Source: JAENWD01 sp963837165
GTDB lineage: Bacteria; Acidobacteriota; Vicinamibacteria; Vicinamibacterales; JAENWD01
Assembly: GCA_963837165.1 (NCBI GenBank)
Contig: CAWIMD010000004.1
Location: 434,001-498,000 of the forward strand
Length of the DNA stretch: 64,000 nucleotides
Reading direction: 5' to 3'
Notes under the pieces: model-generated
Told to the model about the DNA's origin: nothing
Database searches by the model: none
What the model saw: the letters and a program-made list of their open reading frames with translations, nothing else
Made by a program: the position numbers and the translations under genes
Part shown: one piece after another, positions 25,052-35,479 of the stretch
How positions within the stretch are numbered: the stretch's first letter is position 1
How the letters are laid out: each line of letters opens with the position of its first letter

Positions 25052-25112
25052 TGTAGCGCAGGCCTTCAAGCCTGCCAGCGGGCGCCGGGCAGACCCGAGG
25101 GTCTGCGCTACA
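25052..25112. repeat. Palindromic three-stem element (family D)
   Basis: Outer arms TGTAGCGCAG (25052-25061) and CTGCGCTACA (25103-25112) are perfect inverted repeats. Inside are two hairpins, GCAGGCCTTCAAGCCTGC (25058-25075) and GCAGACCCGAGGGTCTGC (25089-25106), so the element can fold as a three-way junction. It lies between the isomerase stop and asnS, and looks like a dispersed REP-type element. Confidence 0.8.
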
Positions 25113-25132
25113 GACGGCTACCGGGCTGACAT

Positions 25133-26422
<1,290 letters not shown>

Positions 26423-26428
26423 TAACAA

Positions 26429-26458
26429 TGCGGAGTGCGGAGTGCGGAATGCGGAATA
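26429..26458. repeat. Short heptad array, GCGGAGT/GCGGAAT (family A, copy 2)
   Basis: Four heptads, GCGGAGT, GCGGAGT, GCGGAAT and GCGGAAT, start seven bases after the asnS stop. Only one arm is present here. Confidence 0.85.
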
Positions 26459-26459
26459 G

Positions 26460-26488
26460 GTGACAAGCCCTGAAGGACTTGCTACGCT
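26460..26488 (+). promoter_or_regulatory. Predicted promoter of the radical SAM gene
   Basis: GTGACA at 26460-26465 and TACGCT at 26483-26488 are 17 bases apart. The predicted start of transcription is about nine bases before the ATG at 26504. Confidence 0.42.
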
Positions 26489-26503
26489 GTTCCCAATCCA
26501 TCC

Positions 26504-28345
26504 ATGACGTTCCTGAAAGTCCTGCCGACCGAGGGGCTGCGCGCGCAGCCGGCCTTCGTCACCACGGCAGCCGAGGTGGCGTTCGCCGAGGGCTTCTACC
26601 CGGAGGAGCGTGACGACACGCAGGAATTCCGGTGGATGGGCCCACGGGGCCGGATCACCTTCGCGCCGGATCCGTCGCCGCGCTTCCTCGAGTTCTGGGC
26701 GTTCTCCGAGTTCCACGACCTCAGCCAGCGGCTCGAGACGAGCCTCGACGGCGAGGCCTGCGAGCTCGTGCACGGCTGGTCACCGATTTCCCTCCAGGTG
26801 CCCGGGGGCGTGGACCACGTGGACCTGCGCGCGTCGAAGATCTTCCCGCGGGCCTACTATCCCGCCGACAGGCGCACGCTGGCAGCGCGCGTGCGGGCGC
26901 CGCGCCTGCACAAGGATGCGATCCGGCACGCGGCGGTGCGGCGCCAGTTCGAGAACGCGGTGCGCAACGCCACCGAGGCGCTCGCCGCCCGCACCGAGCT
27001 CGGCTCCACGCCCACCAGCCTCGGCATCGACATGTACGGCGTCTGCAACGTGAAGCCGCCCTGCGTGTACTGCGAGTGGGACTACAACAAGGCGCTCGAG
27101 GGCGAGCACGTCACGGCCCCCTTCACGCCCGATACCCTGAAGGAATGGGGACCGTTCTTCGACAACTCGGTCAGCCTCGTCAACTGCTCGATCGGCGAGC
27201 CGTTCATGATGAAGCAGATCGACGACCTGCTCGACGTCTTCGGCAACACCGGCAAGGTGCTGGAGATGACGACCAACGGGCAGATTCTCACCGAGCGCAA
27301 CATCCAGAAGCTGCTCGGCCGGCCGATCCTCCTCTACATCTCGCTCGACGCGGCGACGCCGGGCACCTACGCGCGCCTGCGCAACGACGCCTTCGACCGC
27401 ATCCTCGTCAACCTGCGCCGGCTCATAGCCGCCAAGGGGGGCAAGGGAGGCTTCCCGAAGGTGCATCTGGTGTTCATGCCGATGCGCTGCAACGTGCACG
27501 AGCTCGACGCATTCGTTCGCATCTGCGCCGAGCTGGGCGTCGATCGCATGATCCTGCGGCCACTGAACTTCTCCCCGGCGACCTCGCTCGACTGGACCCG
27601 CGCCGGCTACCGGTTCGAGTACCACAAGGAGCTGCTGCCGTTCGAGGAGCTCGTCCGCGTCAGCGGACGCGCGGCCCGACTCGCGCGGGATCTCGGCGTG
27701 GAGCTCTCCGATCAGATGGACTTCGGCGGGACGATGCGGGAGCTGTTCCAGGAGCAGTTCGACCTCGGCGCCAGCGAGGTGGGCATCGCGGCCGCGGCGC
27801 CAATACCGGCCGGCGCGCTGGCGCCGTCGCCGGCGGCCTCCGCTCCGCTGGTGGCCGCGACGCCGGACGAGCCGTCGCCCGACGCGAACACCGGGTCCGA
27901 CGAGCCGCAGCCCTCGCTGGGCGGCGAACAGCTGCCGGCCTGCCTGGAACCCTGGAAGAGCCTCTACATCCTCCGCCGCGGCGTCATGCCCTGCTGCTAT
28001 GGCGGCAGGCCCATCGCGCCGATGGAGGACTACAAGTCGGCCTGGAACGGGCCGTTGATGCAGGAGATCCGCGGCGAGCTGGCGGCAGGCCGCTTCCACG
28101 ATTACTGCCTGGCGTCCCCGGCGTGCCCGATCGTGCGCAAATCGGCGCGGGCGCGCACGCTGCCCATCGGACAGCGGATGCTGCTCGCTGCCCGGGAGCT
28201 CTGGGGCCGCCTCGACCGGCGTCTCGGCGGCATCCCGGGGCAGGTCTGGCGTCCCCTGAAGCGCGGCGCTCATGTCGTCCGCGTGGTGGTGACCGATCCT
28301 GGGCGCGCGCCCCGCCTTCTGATGCGCCGCGCCGGTCGGCGGTAG
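26504..28345 (+). CDS. Radical SAM/SPASM-type protein with an atypical CX5CX2C cluster motif
   Basis: A 613-residue protein of unknown function. Residues 1-170 are an unrecognised N-terminal domain. The cluster segment is GVCNVKPPCVYCEWD with Cys181, Cys187 and Cys190, spacing CX5CX2C instead of the usual CX3CX2C. A radical SAM barrel follows (SIGEPFMMKQ, EMTTNGQIL, YISLDAATPGTYARLR, MILRPLNF). A Pro/Ala linker at about 430-475 leads to a Cys-containing C-terminal region (LPACLEPWKSLYI, VMPCCYGG, YCLASPACP) like a SPASM domain that would bind extra Fe-S clusters. SPASM enzymes modify peptides or other enzymes, but no substrate peptide is seen nearby. Its own promoter is predicted just upstream. 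Confidence 0.8.
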   Translation: MTFLKVLPTEGLRAQPAFVTTAAEVAFAEGFYPEERDDTQEFRWMGPRGRITFAPDPSPRFLEFWAFSEFHDLSQRLETSLDGEACELVHGWSPISLQVPGGVDHVDLRASKIFPRAYYPADRRTLAARVRAPRLHKDAIRHAAVRRQFENAVRNATEALAARTELGSTPTSLGIDMYGVCNVKPPCVYCEWDYNKALEGEHVTAPFTPDTLKEWGPFFDNSVSLVNCSIGEPFMMKQIDDLLDVFGNTGKVLEMTTNGQILTERNIQKLLGRPILLYISLDAATPGTYARLRNDAFDRILVNLRRLIAAKGGKGGFPKVHLVFMPMRCNVHELDAFVRICAELGVDRMILRPLNFSPATSLDWTRAGYRFEYHKELLPFEELVRVSGRAARLARDLGVELSDQMDFGGTMRELFQEQFDLGASEVGIAAAAPIPAGALAPSPAASAPLVAATPDEPSPDANTGSDEPQPSLGGEQLPACLEPWKSLYILRRGVMPCCYGGRPIAPMEDYKSAWNGPLMQEIRGELAAGRFHDYCLASPACPIVRKSARARTLPIGQRMLLAARELWGRLDRRLGGIPGQVWRPLKRGAHVVRVVVTDPGRAPRLLMRRAGRR

Positions 28346-28403
28346 CAACCTGGCCCCTCTTGGCGGGCGTTCCCGGCGCCCGGTTCCCCCGCTCCTGTAC
28401 CTG

Positions 28404-28409
28404 TACAAT
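28404..28409 (+). promoter_or_regulatory. Possible -10 box upstream of rimO
   Basis: TACAAT at 28404-28409 matches the -10 consensus at five of six positions. No convincing -35 box is visible at the right distance. It would give a leader of about 45 bases before the rimO ATG at 28461. Confidence 0.3.
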
Positions 28410-28460
28410 GGGTGATTCGGCCCGCCGGGACGGATGGCGACGACAGGACGTGAAACGCGC

Positions 28461-29897
28461 ATGAAGGTAGGCATGATCTCGCTCGGCTGCCCCAAGAATC
28501 TCGTGGATTCCGAGGTGATGCTGGGGCTGGCCGAGCAGGCCGGACACACGCTGACCGCGGAGGCCGCCGAGGCCGAGGTGCTCATCGTCAACACGTGCGC
28601 GTTCATCGACCGGGCGAAGCAGGAGTCGGTGGACACCATCCTGGAGATGGCGGAGCTGAAGAAGGCCGGCGCGTGCCGGCGGCTGGTGGTGACCGGCTGC
28701 CTGGGCGAGCGCTATCGCGACGAGCTCGCCGCGCAGATTCCCGAAATCGATGCCGTGCTCGGCACAGGCGACGTGGCCGGGATCGTCGCGGCGCTCGGCG
28801 GCCCGGCTGGTTCCCACCCGGCCAGTCCCCCAGTCCCCGAGCCCCCCAACTCCCTGCCCATGACGCTGCATCCGCCGAGGCGCCGCGGCCACCAGCCGCT
28901 CGGCTCCAGGCAGGAGCTGCCGACGTATCTCTACGACGCGGGCACACCGCGCCGGCTCGCCACGCCCGGCCACTACGCGTACGTGAAGGTGGCCGAAGGC
29001 TGCGACTACACCTGCGCGTTCTGCATCATCCCGCGGCTGCGGGGACATTACCGGTCGCGCCCGGCGGACAGCATCCTGCGCGAGGCGCACGATCTGGCCG
29101 CGCGGGGGGTGAAAGAGCTGCTGCTCATCAGCCAGGACACGACGTTCTACGGCCACGACCGCGGCGAGCGCGGCGCCCTCGGACGCCTCCTGCGCGAGCT
29201 GAACGGCGTGGACGGGATCGAGTGGATCCGCCTGCTCTACCTCTACCCGACCACTATCGACGCCGCCATGCTCGACGCCATGGCCGAATGCGACAAGGTC
29301 TGCCAGTACATCGACCTGCCCCTGCAGCACGCCTCCGATGCGGTGCTCAAGCGGATGGGGCGCCCCGGGACACGCCGCGCCTACGAGCGGCTGCTCGCCG
29401 ACATCCGCGCGCGCATGCCGCGGGTCGCCCTCAGGACCACGTTCATCGCGGGCTTCCCGGGGGAGACGGAGGCCGACGTCGAGGCGCTCGGCGAGTTCCT
29501 GGACGCCGTCCGGTTCGACCATGTCGGCGTGTTCACCTACTCGCACGAGGAAGGCACACGGGCCGGGGACTGGGACGACGACGTGCCGGCGGTCGAGAAG
29601 CGCCGGCGGCGCGACTGGCTGATGGCGCGGCAGCAGGCCCTGGTCGCCGCGGCCCAGCTCGCGCGGGTCGGCAGTCGCGCGCGGCTCGTGGTGGATGGCC
29701 CGGCGCCGGATCACCCGCTCGTCCTCCGGGGCCGGCTGGCCTCGCAGGCGCCGGAGATCGACCCGATCGTGTACCTGACCGAGTGCGAGCCGTCGGCCTT
29801 CGCACCCGGCGCCTTCGTGGACGTGGAGGTGGTCGGCGCGAACGGCTACGACCTGGTGGCGCGGCCGTTGTCGGAGGCCGGAGGGGCTGTGCTATAA
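28461..29897 (+). CDS. rimO: Ribosomal protein S12 methylthiotransferase RimO
   Basis: Adds a methylthio group to the conserved Asp of ribosomal protein S12. The protein has 478 residues from the ATG at 28461, whose product starts KVGMISLGCPKNLVDSE as in most RimO; an ATG at 28434 would add nine residues. The N-terminal methylthiotransferase domain has Cys residues in LGCPKN, NTCAFI and TGCLGE for the auxiliary cluster. The radical SAM motif is CDYTCAFC. A C-terminal TRAM domain begins near residue 405. Between the domains, about residues 115-135 form a Pro/Ser-rich insert encoded by an octad array (28822-28853). A strong -10 box for the rimP operon overlaps the stop codon. Confidence 0.94.
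   Translation: MKVGMISLGCPKNLVDSEVMLGLAEQAGHTLTAEAAEAEVLIVNTCAFIDRAKQESVDTILEMAELKKAGACRRLVVTGCLGERYRDELAAQIPEIDAVLGTGDVAGIVAALGGPAGSHPASPPVPEPPNSLPMTLHPPRRRGHQPLGSRQELPTYLYDAGTPRRLATPGHYAYVKVAEGCDYTCAFCIIPRLRGHYRSRPADSILREAHDLAARGVKELLLISQDTTFYGHDRGERGALGRLLRELNGVDGIEWIRLLYLYPTTIDAAMLDAMAECDKVCQYIDLPLQHASDAVLKRMGRPGTRRAYERLLADIRARMPRVALRTTFIAGFPGETEADVEALGEFLDAVRFDHVGVFTYSHEEGTRAGDWDDDVPAVEKRRRRDWLMARQQALVAAAQLARVGSRARLVVDGPAPDHPLVLRGRLASQAPEIDPIVYLTECEPSAFAPGAFVDVEVVGANGYDLVARPLSEAGGAVL
28822..28853. repeat. Octad array (family E) inside rimO
   Basis: Four octads in register, CCAGTCCC, CCAGTCCC, CGAGCCCC and CCAACTCC, are read in frame as a Pro/Ser-rich segment between the two N-terminal domains of RimO. 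The CCAGTCCC unit is close to the CCCCAGT heptad of cyanobacterial STRR repeats. Confidence 0.75.
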
Positions 29898-29898
29898 T
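29868..29898 (+). promoter_or_regulatory. Promoter of the rimP-nusA-infB operon
   Basis: A perfect TATAAT at 29893-29898 overlaps the rimO stop codon. TTGTCG at 29868-29873 is the best -35 match, 19 bases upstream. Transcription would start near 29905 and run first through the terminator-like hairpin at 29932-29958. Confidence 0.65.
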
Positions 29899-29931
29899 TT
29901 GATGTTCGAATACGTCCCGAAGGGCAACCTG

Positions 29932-29958
29932 AGTGGGCTTTGGCCCACTTTTTTGTTT
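29932..29958 (+). terminator. Intrinsic terminator in the rimP leader (possible attenuator)
   Basis: A perfect 7-bp stem, AGTGGGC (29932-29938) with GCCCACT (29943-29949) and a TTTG loop, is followed by a T-rich tract (TTTTTG then TTTT). It is a good factor-independent terminator placed between the promoter at 29893 and the rimP start at 29978. It could end rimO transcripts, attenuate the operon, or both. Confidence 0.75.
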
Positions 29959-29977
29959 TAGGGGGAACTTCGGCCGG

Positions 29978-30457
29978 ATGGACGCCCTCGCCCGGATTCG
30001 GGCCGCAGCCGAACGGGTGGTCGCCTCGCACGGCCTGGAGCTGTTCGACCTCATGGTGACGCGGGAATCGCCCGGGTGGGTGGTGCGGGTCACCATCGAC
30101 CGGCCGGGGCCGGCGGCATCACCAGAGGACAGCGTGGGCATCGAGGATTGCGCGCTCGTGAGTCGCGAGCTCGGGACCATCCTCGACGTGGAGGACCCGC
30201 TGGACCGGACGTACACTCTGGAAGTGACCTCGCCGGGGCTGGATCGCCCGCTCCGGCACGAGGGGGACTTCCGGCGGTTTGCGGGGCGCATGGCCAGCCT
30301 CGTGCTCGATGCGCCCGTGGACGGCCAGACCTTCTTCAACGGCCGCATCCAGGAGGTCGACGGCGGTGACGTCGTCCTCGTGGTCGGCAAGAAGAGCCGC
30401 GCGCACCGGATTCCGCTTTCGTGCATCAAGCGCGCGCGGCTCGACGTGGAGTTTTGA
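29978..30457 (+). CDS. rimP: Ribosome maturation factor RimP
   Basis: Helps assemble the 30S ribosomal subunit. The protein has 159 residues. The N-terminal domain includes GLELFDLMVTRESPGWVVRV (seen as GLELFDLMV and GWVVRVTIDRPG) and the conserved YTLEVTSPGLDRPLRHEGDF. The C-terminal SH3-like domain ends with HRIPLSCIKRARLDVEF. The ATG at 29978 follows AGGGGGA and agrees with the family N-terminus; a longer frame from 29933 would start inside the terminator hairpin and is unlikely. It is the first gene of the rimP-nusA-infB operon. Confidence 0.93.
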   Translation: MDALARIRAAAERVVASHGLELFDLMVTRESPGWVVRVTIDRPGPAASPEDSVGIEDCALVSRELGTILDVEDPLDRTYTLEVTSPGLDRPLRHEGDFRRFAGRMASLVLDAPVDGQTFFNGRIQEVDGGDVVLVVGKKSRAHRIPLSCIKRARLDVEF

Positions 30458-30479
30458 ACGCGGCAACCGACGGACAGCA

Positions 30480-31790
<1,311 letters not shown>

Positions 31791-31838
31791 GCACGACCGG
31801 CGGCCCGCGTGCCGCCATGGAACAATCGAGGTACCTGT

Positions 31839-34643
31839 TTGGCCACTGTCCGGATCTACAGAGTCGCTGAGCTGCTGAACACGACGAGCCAGGAAGTGAT
31901 GGCGCTGCTGAAGCGCGATCACGGTATCGAGGTGAAGAGCGCCTCGAGCACCATCGAGGAGGTCGTCGGGCGCCAGTTCGTCGAGCGCCTGGCGAGGCAG
32001 CGCGACATCACACTGCCGGGCGGGGACCTCTTCGCCGACGGCGCCAGCGCGAAGGCCGGCAAGAAGTCGGGCACCACGAAGAAGGGGGCCGCCGAGCCGG
32101 CCAAGCCGGCCGCACCATCGCTGGGCCCGCCTCGCCTGGTGAAGTCTGCCAAGGCGGTCCATCAGGCCGAGCGGGCGGCTGCCGCCGCGGCGCACGACGC
32201 CGAACTGGCCGTCGAGCCGGCCGACGAAACGCTTTTCGAAACGCGGGCCGACCAGCCGGAGGTCGAGGCGGACGTGCCGGCCGAAGCCGCGGCCGAGCCG
32301 ATCACGGAGACGCCGGCCGAACCGGCCGCCGAGCCGGAGCCGGCCGTGGCCCAGCCGGCGGCGGCCGCCGAGTCGGAGGGCCCGGCCGAGGAGACACCCG
32401 AGGCGCATCCGGCCGCGGCATCGGCGCCACCGGCCCCGACGGGCCGGGTGGTGCCGCCGACGATTCGCCTGCGTGTGGAAGAGGCAGGCGCGCCGCGCCC
32501 GGCGCCGGCGCCGCGACCGTCAGCGCAGCCGCGGTCCCCGGTTGCCGCGCGCTCCGGCGCGCCCGGTGCACCCGTCATCAAGGGACCCGCCTCCAGAACC
32601 GGCACGCCAACCGTCGCACCGCCCCGGCCCGGCCCGCCGCCGCCCCCGCGTCCGAGCTACCCCTCGGCCCAGCTGGGAGGCCCGCGGCCCCTGCCCTCGC
32701 AGCCCGTCCGCCCGCAGACGCCGGGGTATCCACCGCGGCCCGGCATGCCCGCCCGTCCCGGCATGCCGTCGCGGCCCGGCGGGGGGTACCGCCCGACCCA
32801 CCGGCCGTCCGGCCAGCGTCGGTCCGGCCGGCCGAGCGAGCGGCCCTCGGCAGCCCCGCAGCCCGTGGCGCTGCCTCCGGTCACCCGGGCCATCACGCTC
32901 GCCGAAGGCATGACCGTCAAGGACCTGGCGGACAAGCTGGACACGAAGGTGAAGGACGTGCTCAAGAAGCTGCTCGACAAGGGGAAGATGATGACCATCA
33001 ACTCCACGCTCGACAGCGAGACCGCGATGTCGGTCGCCCGTGAGTTCGGGGCCGACGTCCAGATGCGGACGTTCGAAGAGGAGATGGTCGACGTCGAGTC
33101 GGGCGACAGCCGGCCCGAGGATCTCGTGGCGCGCGCGCCCGTGGTCACGGTCATGGGCCACGTCGACCACGGCAAGACGACGTTGCTCGACGCGATTCGC
33201 GAGACGCGTGTCGCCGAGCGCGAGGCCGGCGGAATCACGCAGCACATCGGCGCCTATCACGTGCAGGTCGGCGACCGCTCGGTCGTGTTCCTCGACACGC
33301 CGGGTCACGAAGCGTTCACGATGATGCGCGCGCGCGGCGCGAAGGTGACCGACATCGTCGTGCTCGTCGTGGCGGCCGACGATGGCGTGATGCCGCAGAC
33401 GCGTGAGGCGATCAACCACGCGAAGGCCGCCAACGTGCCGATCGTGGTCGCGGTGAACAAGATCGACAAGCCGGGTGCCAATCCGGACAACGTGAAGCGC
33501 GAGCTGGCCGACCTCGGCCTCATGCCGGAGGCCTGGGGCGGCACGACCGTCATGGTGGACGTCTCGGCCAAGAAGCGGCAGAACCTGGAGCTGCTGCTCG
33601 AGATGATCCTCCTCTCGTCGGATATCCTCGAGCTCAAGGCCAACCCGAAGAAGGGGGCCATGGGCACGGTGCTGGAGGCCAAGCTCGATCGCGGCCGCGG
33701 ACCGGTGGCGAGCGTCCTCGTGCAGGACGGCACGCTTCACGTCGGCGACACCTTCATCGCCGGCTCGATGGTCGGCAAGGTGCGCGCGCTCATCGACGAT
33801 CGCGGCCACCAGGTGAAGCAGGCGCCGCCGTCCACGCCGGTGGAGGTGCTGGGCCTCACGGGCCTGCCGCAGCCGGGCGATACCCTGCAGGCGGTGGTCG
33901 ACCCGGCCAAGGCGCGGCAGATCGCCCTCTTCCGGCAGGAGCAGGCGAAGGTCAAGGCTCTCGGCACCAAGGGCGGCCGGCTCACGCTGGAGTCGCTCAA
34001 GGAGCAGATCGCCGAGGGCAGCGTGAAGGAGCTGCCGATCATCATCAAGGCCGACGTGCAGGGCTCGGCCGAAGTGCTCGCCGACTCGCTGCAGAAGCTG
34101 AGCGACGACCGCGTGAAGATCCGGATCATCCACTCCGGTGTCGGCGCGATCAGCGAGTTCGACGTGCTGCTCGCCTCCGCCAGCAACGCCATCGTGATCG
34201 GCTTCAACGTGCGGCCCGACCGCAATGCCGCCGAGGTCGCCGATCGCGAGACGGTGGACGTCCGGCTGCACTCGGTCATCTACAACGTGACCGAGGAGAT
34301 CAAGAAGGCGATGGAAGGCCTGCTCGAGCCCACCTTGAAGGAGGTGCGCCTCGGCACGGCCGAAGTGCGCGAGCTGTTCAAGGTGCCGAAGATCGGCACG
34401 ATCGCGGGCTGCATCGTCACCGACGGCCGCATCTCGCGGTCGGGCGACGCGCAGGCGCGCCTGCTGCGCGACAACGTCGTGATCTTCGAGGGCCGCATCT
34501 CGTCGCTCCGCCGCTTCAAGGACGACGTGTCCGAAGTGAAGTCGGGGCTCGAGTGCGGTATCGGCCTCGAGCGCTACAACGATCTGAAGGTCGGCGACGT
34601 CATCGAGGTGTTCGCCGTCGAGAAGGTGGCGGCCGCCGTCTGA
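31839..34643 (+). CDS. infB: Translation initiation factor IF-2
   Basis: A GTPase that brings initiator tRNA to the ribosome. The protein has 934 residues from a TTG at 31839, giving M-ATVRIYRVAELLNTTSQEV, the standard N-terminus; a GAGGT stretch lies six bases upstream. A long Ala/Pro/Glu and then Pro/Arg/Gly linker covers about residues 70-350. The IF2_N domain (KDLADKLDTKVKDVLKKLL) precedes the G domain near residue 435, with GHVDHGKTTL (G1), DTPGHEAF (G3) and NKIDKPG (G4). Domains II-IV follow to the C-terminus. A rare TTG start on this essential factor may limit its expression. Confidence 0.95.
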   Translation: MATVRIYRVAELLNTTSQEVMALLKRDHGIEVKSASSTIEEVVGRQFVERLARQRDITLPGGDLFADGASAKAGKKSGTTKKGAAEPAKPAAPSLGPPRLVKSAKAVHQAERAAAAAAHDAELAVEPADETLFETRADQPEVEADVPAEAAAEPITETPAEPAAEPEPAVAQPAAAAESEGPAEETPEAHPAAASAPPAPTGRVVPPTIRLRVEEAGAPRPAPAPRPSAQPRSPVAARSGAPGAPVIKGPASRTGTPTVAPPRPGPPPPPRPSYPSAQLGGPRPLPSQPVRPQTPGYPPRPGMPARPGMPSRPGGGYRPTHRPSGQRRSGRPSERPSAAPQPVALPPVTRAITLAEGMTVKDLADKLDTKVKDVLKKLLDKGKMMTINSTLDSETAMSVAREFGADVQMRTFEEEMVDVESGDSRPEDLVARAPVVTVMGHVDHGKTTLLDAIRETRVAEREAGGITQHIGAYHVQVGDRSVVFLDTPGHEAFTMMRARGAKVTDIVVLVVAADDGVMPQTREAINHAKAANVPIVVAVNKIDKPGANPDNVKRELADLGLMPEAWGGTTVMVDVSAKKRQNLELLLEMILLSSDILELKANPKKGAMGTVLEAKLDRGRGPVASVLVQDGTLHVGDTFIAGSMVGKVRALIDDRGHQVKQAPPSTPVEVLGLTGLPQPGDTLQAVVDPAKARQIALFRQEQAKVKALGTKGGRLTLESLKEQIAEGSVKELPIIIKADVQGSAEVLADSLQKLSDDRVKIRIIHSGVGAISEFDVLLASASNAIVIGFNVRPDRNAAEVADRETVDVRLHSVIYNVTEEIKKAMEGLLEPTLKEVRLGTAEVRELFKVPKIGTIAGCIVTDGRISRSGDAQARLLRDNVVIFEGRISSLRRFKDDVSEVKSGLECGIGLERYNDLKVGDVIEVFAVEKVAAAV

Positions 34644-34655
34644 CGCAGCGGAGCG

Positions 34656-34937
34656 GTGGTCATCGGCCTGCTCACGATCGAGTGCCACCTCCCGATGGCA
34701 CGGTCCCTCAAGGACAAGCGGATGGTGATCCGCAGCATGAGGGACCGCCTCGGGCGCTTCAACGTGGCGATCGCCGAGACCGCGCACCAGGACGTCTGGC
34801 AGCGCGCCGCGCTCGCCGTCGTCACCGTCGCGGCCAGTGAGGCCCTCGCGGAGCGGGAGCTGACGGGCGTTCTGGACGAGATCGACCGGCGCGAGCCCGG
34901 CCTCGTGATTCGCAGCGACATCGAGTTCCTCGGCTGA
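34656..34937 (+). CDS. ylxP: DUF503 family protein YlxP
   Basis: A 93-residue protein of the DUF503/YlxP family, which is often coded between infB and rbfA and may help ribosome assembly. The family pattern is visible: VIGLLTIECHLPMARSLKDKR at the N-terminus (here quoted to 20 residues or fewer: GLLTIECHLPMARSLKDKR), FNVAIAETAHQDVWQRAALAV in the middle and a short acidic C-terminus. The GTG start is 12 bases after the infB stop. The location strongly supports the call. Confidence 0.9.
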   Translation: MVIGLLTIECHLPMARSLKDKRMVIRSMRDRLGRFNVAIAETAHQDVWQRAALAVVTVAASEALAERELTGVLDEIDRREPGLVIRSDIEFLG

Positions 34938-34954
34938 TTCCTGACCACCTGACC

Positions 34955-35479
34955 GTGTCCCGCACCGAACGCCTCAGCGAACAGATCCGCATGGAAGTGA
35001 GCGACATCCTGGCGAGGGGCGTCCGCGACCCCGGCGTGGGCTTCGTCACCCTGACCCGCGTCCGCGTGACCGAGGACCTGCTGCAGGCCCGCATCTACTA
35101 CACGACGCTGGGGGGCGCCGACCAGCGGCAGCGGACGGCGCGCGCCCTGGAGCGCGCCCAGCCGTTCATCCGGCGGTCGCTCGCAAGCCGGCTGCGCCTG
35201 CGGCGGGTGCCCGAGATTGCCTTCGCGTTCGACCAGTCGATTGCCCACCAGGCCCGCGTCGAGGAGCTGATCGAGCAAATCCACCGCGAGGACGCCGAAC
35301 GCGCGGAACACGAAGAACACGACGAACACAAAGGACACGAAGGACACGAAGAACACGAAGAACACGAAGAAGAACACGAAAAACACGAAGAACGCGAAGG
35401 GCACGAACAAGACGAAGGACACGAAGAAGACGAAGGACACGAACGGACACGCCCGGGGAAAGGCAGCGGAGATGAGTGA
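34955..35479 (+). CDS. rbfA: Ribosome-binding factor A with a His/Glu-rich repeat tail
   Basis: Assists late 30S maturation. The core (residues 1-112) is a complete RbfA KH-type domain with RTERLSEQIRMEVSDILARG-like opening, DPGVGFVTLTRVRVTEDLLQ and RLRRVPEIAFAFDQSI. Residues 118-163 are a tail unlike normal RbfA: about 12 His at spacings of three to six residues, set in Glu, Asp and Gly. This tail is encoded by a nonad DNA array (35306-35449) that ends in frame with a short basic stretch and the stop. The tail could bind metal, or be neutral. The GTG start is 17 bases after ylxP; the 3' end overlaps nrnA by eight bases. Confidence 0.93.
   Translation: MSRTERLSEQIRMEVSDILARGVRDPGVGFVTLTRVRVTEDLLQARIYYTTLGGADQRQRTARALERAQPFIRRSLASRLRLRRVPEIAFAFDQSIAHQARVEELIEQIHREDAERAEHEEHDEHKGHEGHEEHEEHEEEHEKHEEREGHEQDEGHEEDEGHERTRPGKGSGDE
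35306..35449. repeat. Nonad array (family H) inside rbfA, CACGAAGAA type
   Basis: About 15 imperfect nonads of CACGAAGAA, CACGAAGGA and CACGACGAA type, with a few longer units, cover the last quarter of rbfA. In the rbfA frame they read as H-E-E, H-E-G and similar triplets. The opposite strand is open as a Phe/Val/Ser-rich stretch, which is an artefact of the same repeat. Confidence 0.85.

Noticed and set aside
29933..29977. Longer rimP starting at 29933
   Set aside because: This start lies in the terminator hairpin; the ATG at 29978 has a ribosome-binding site and the normal family start.
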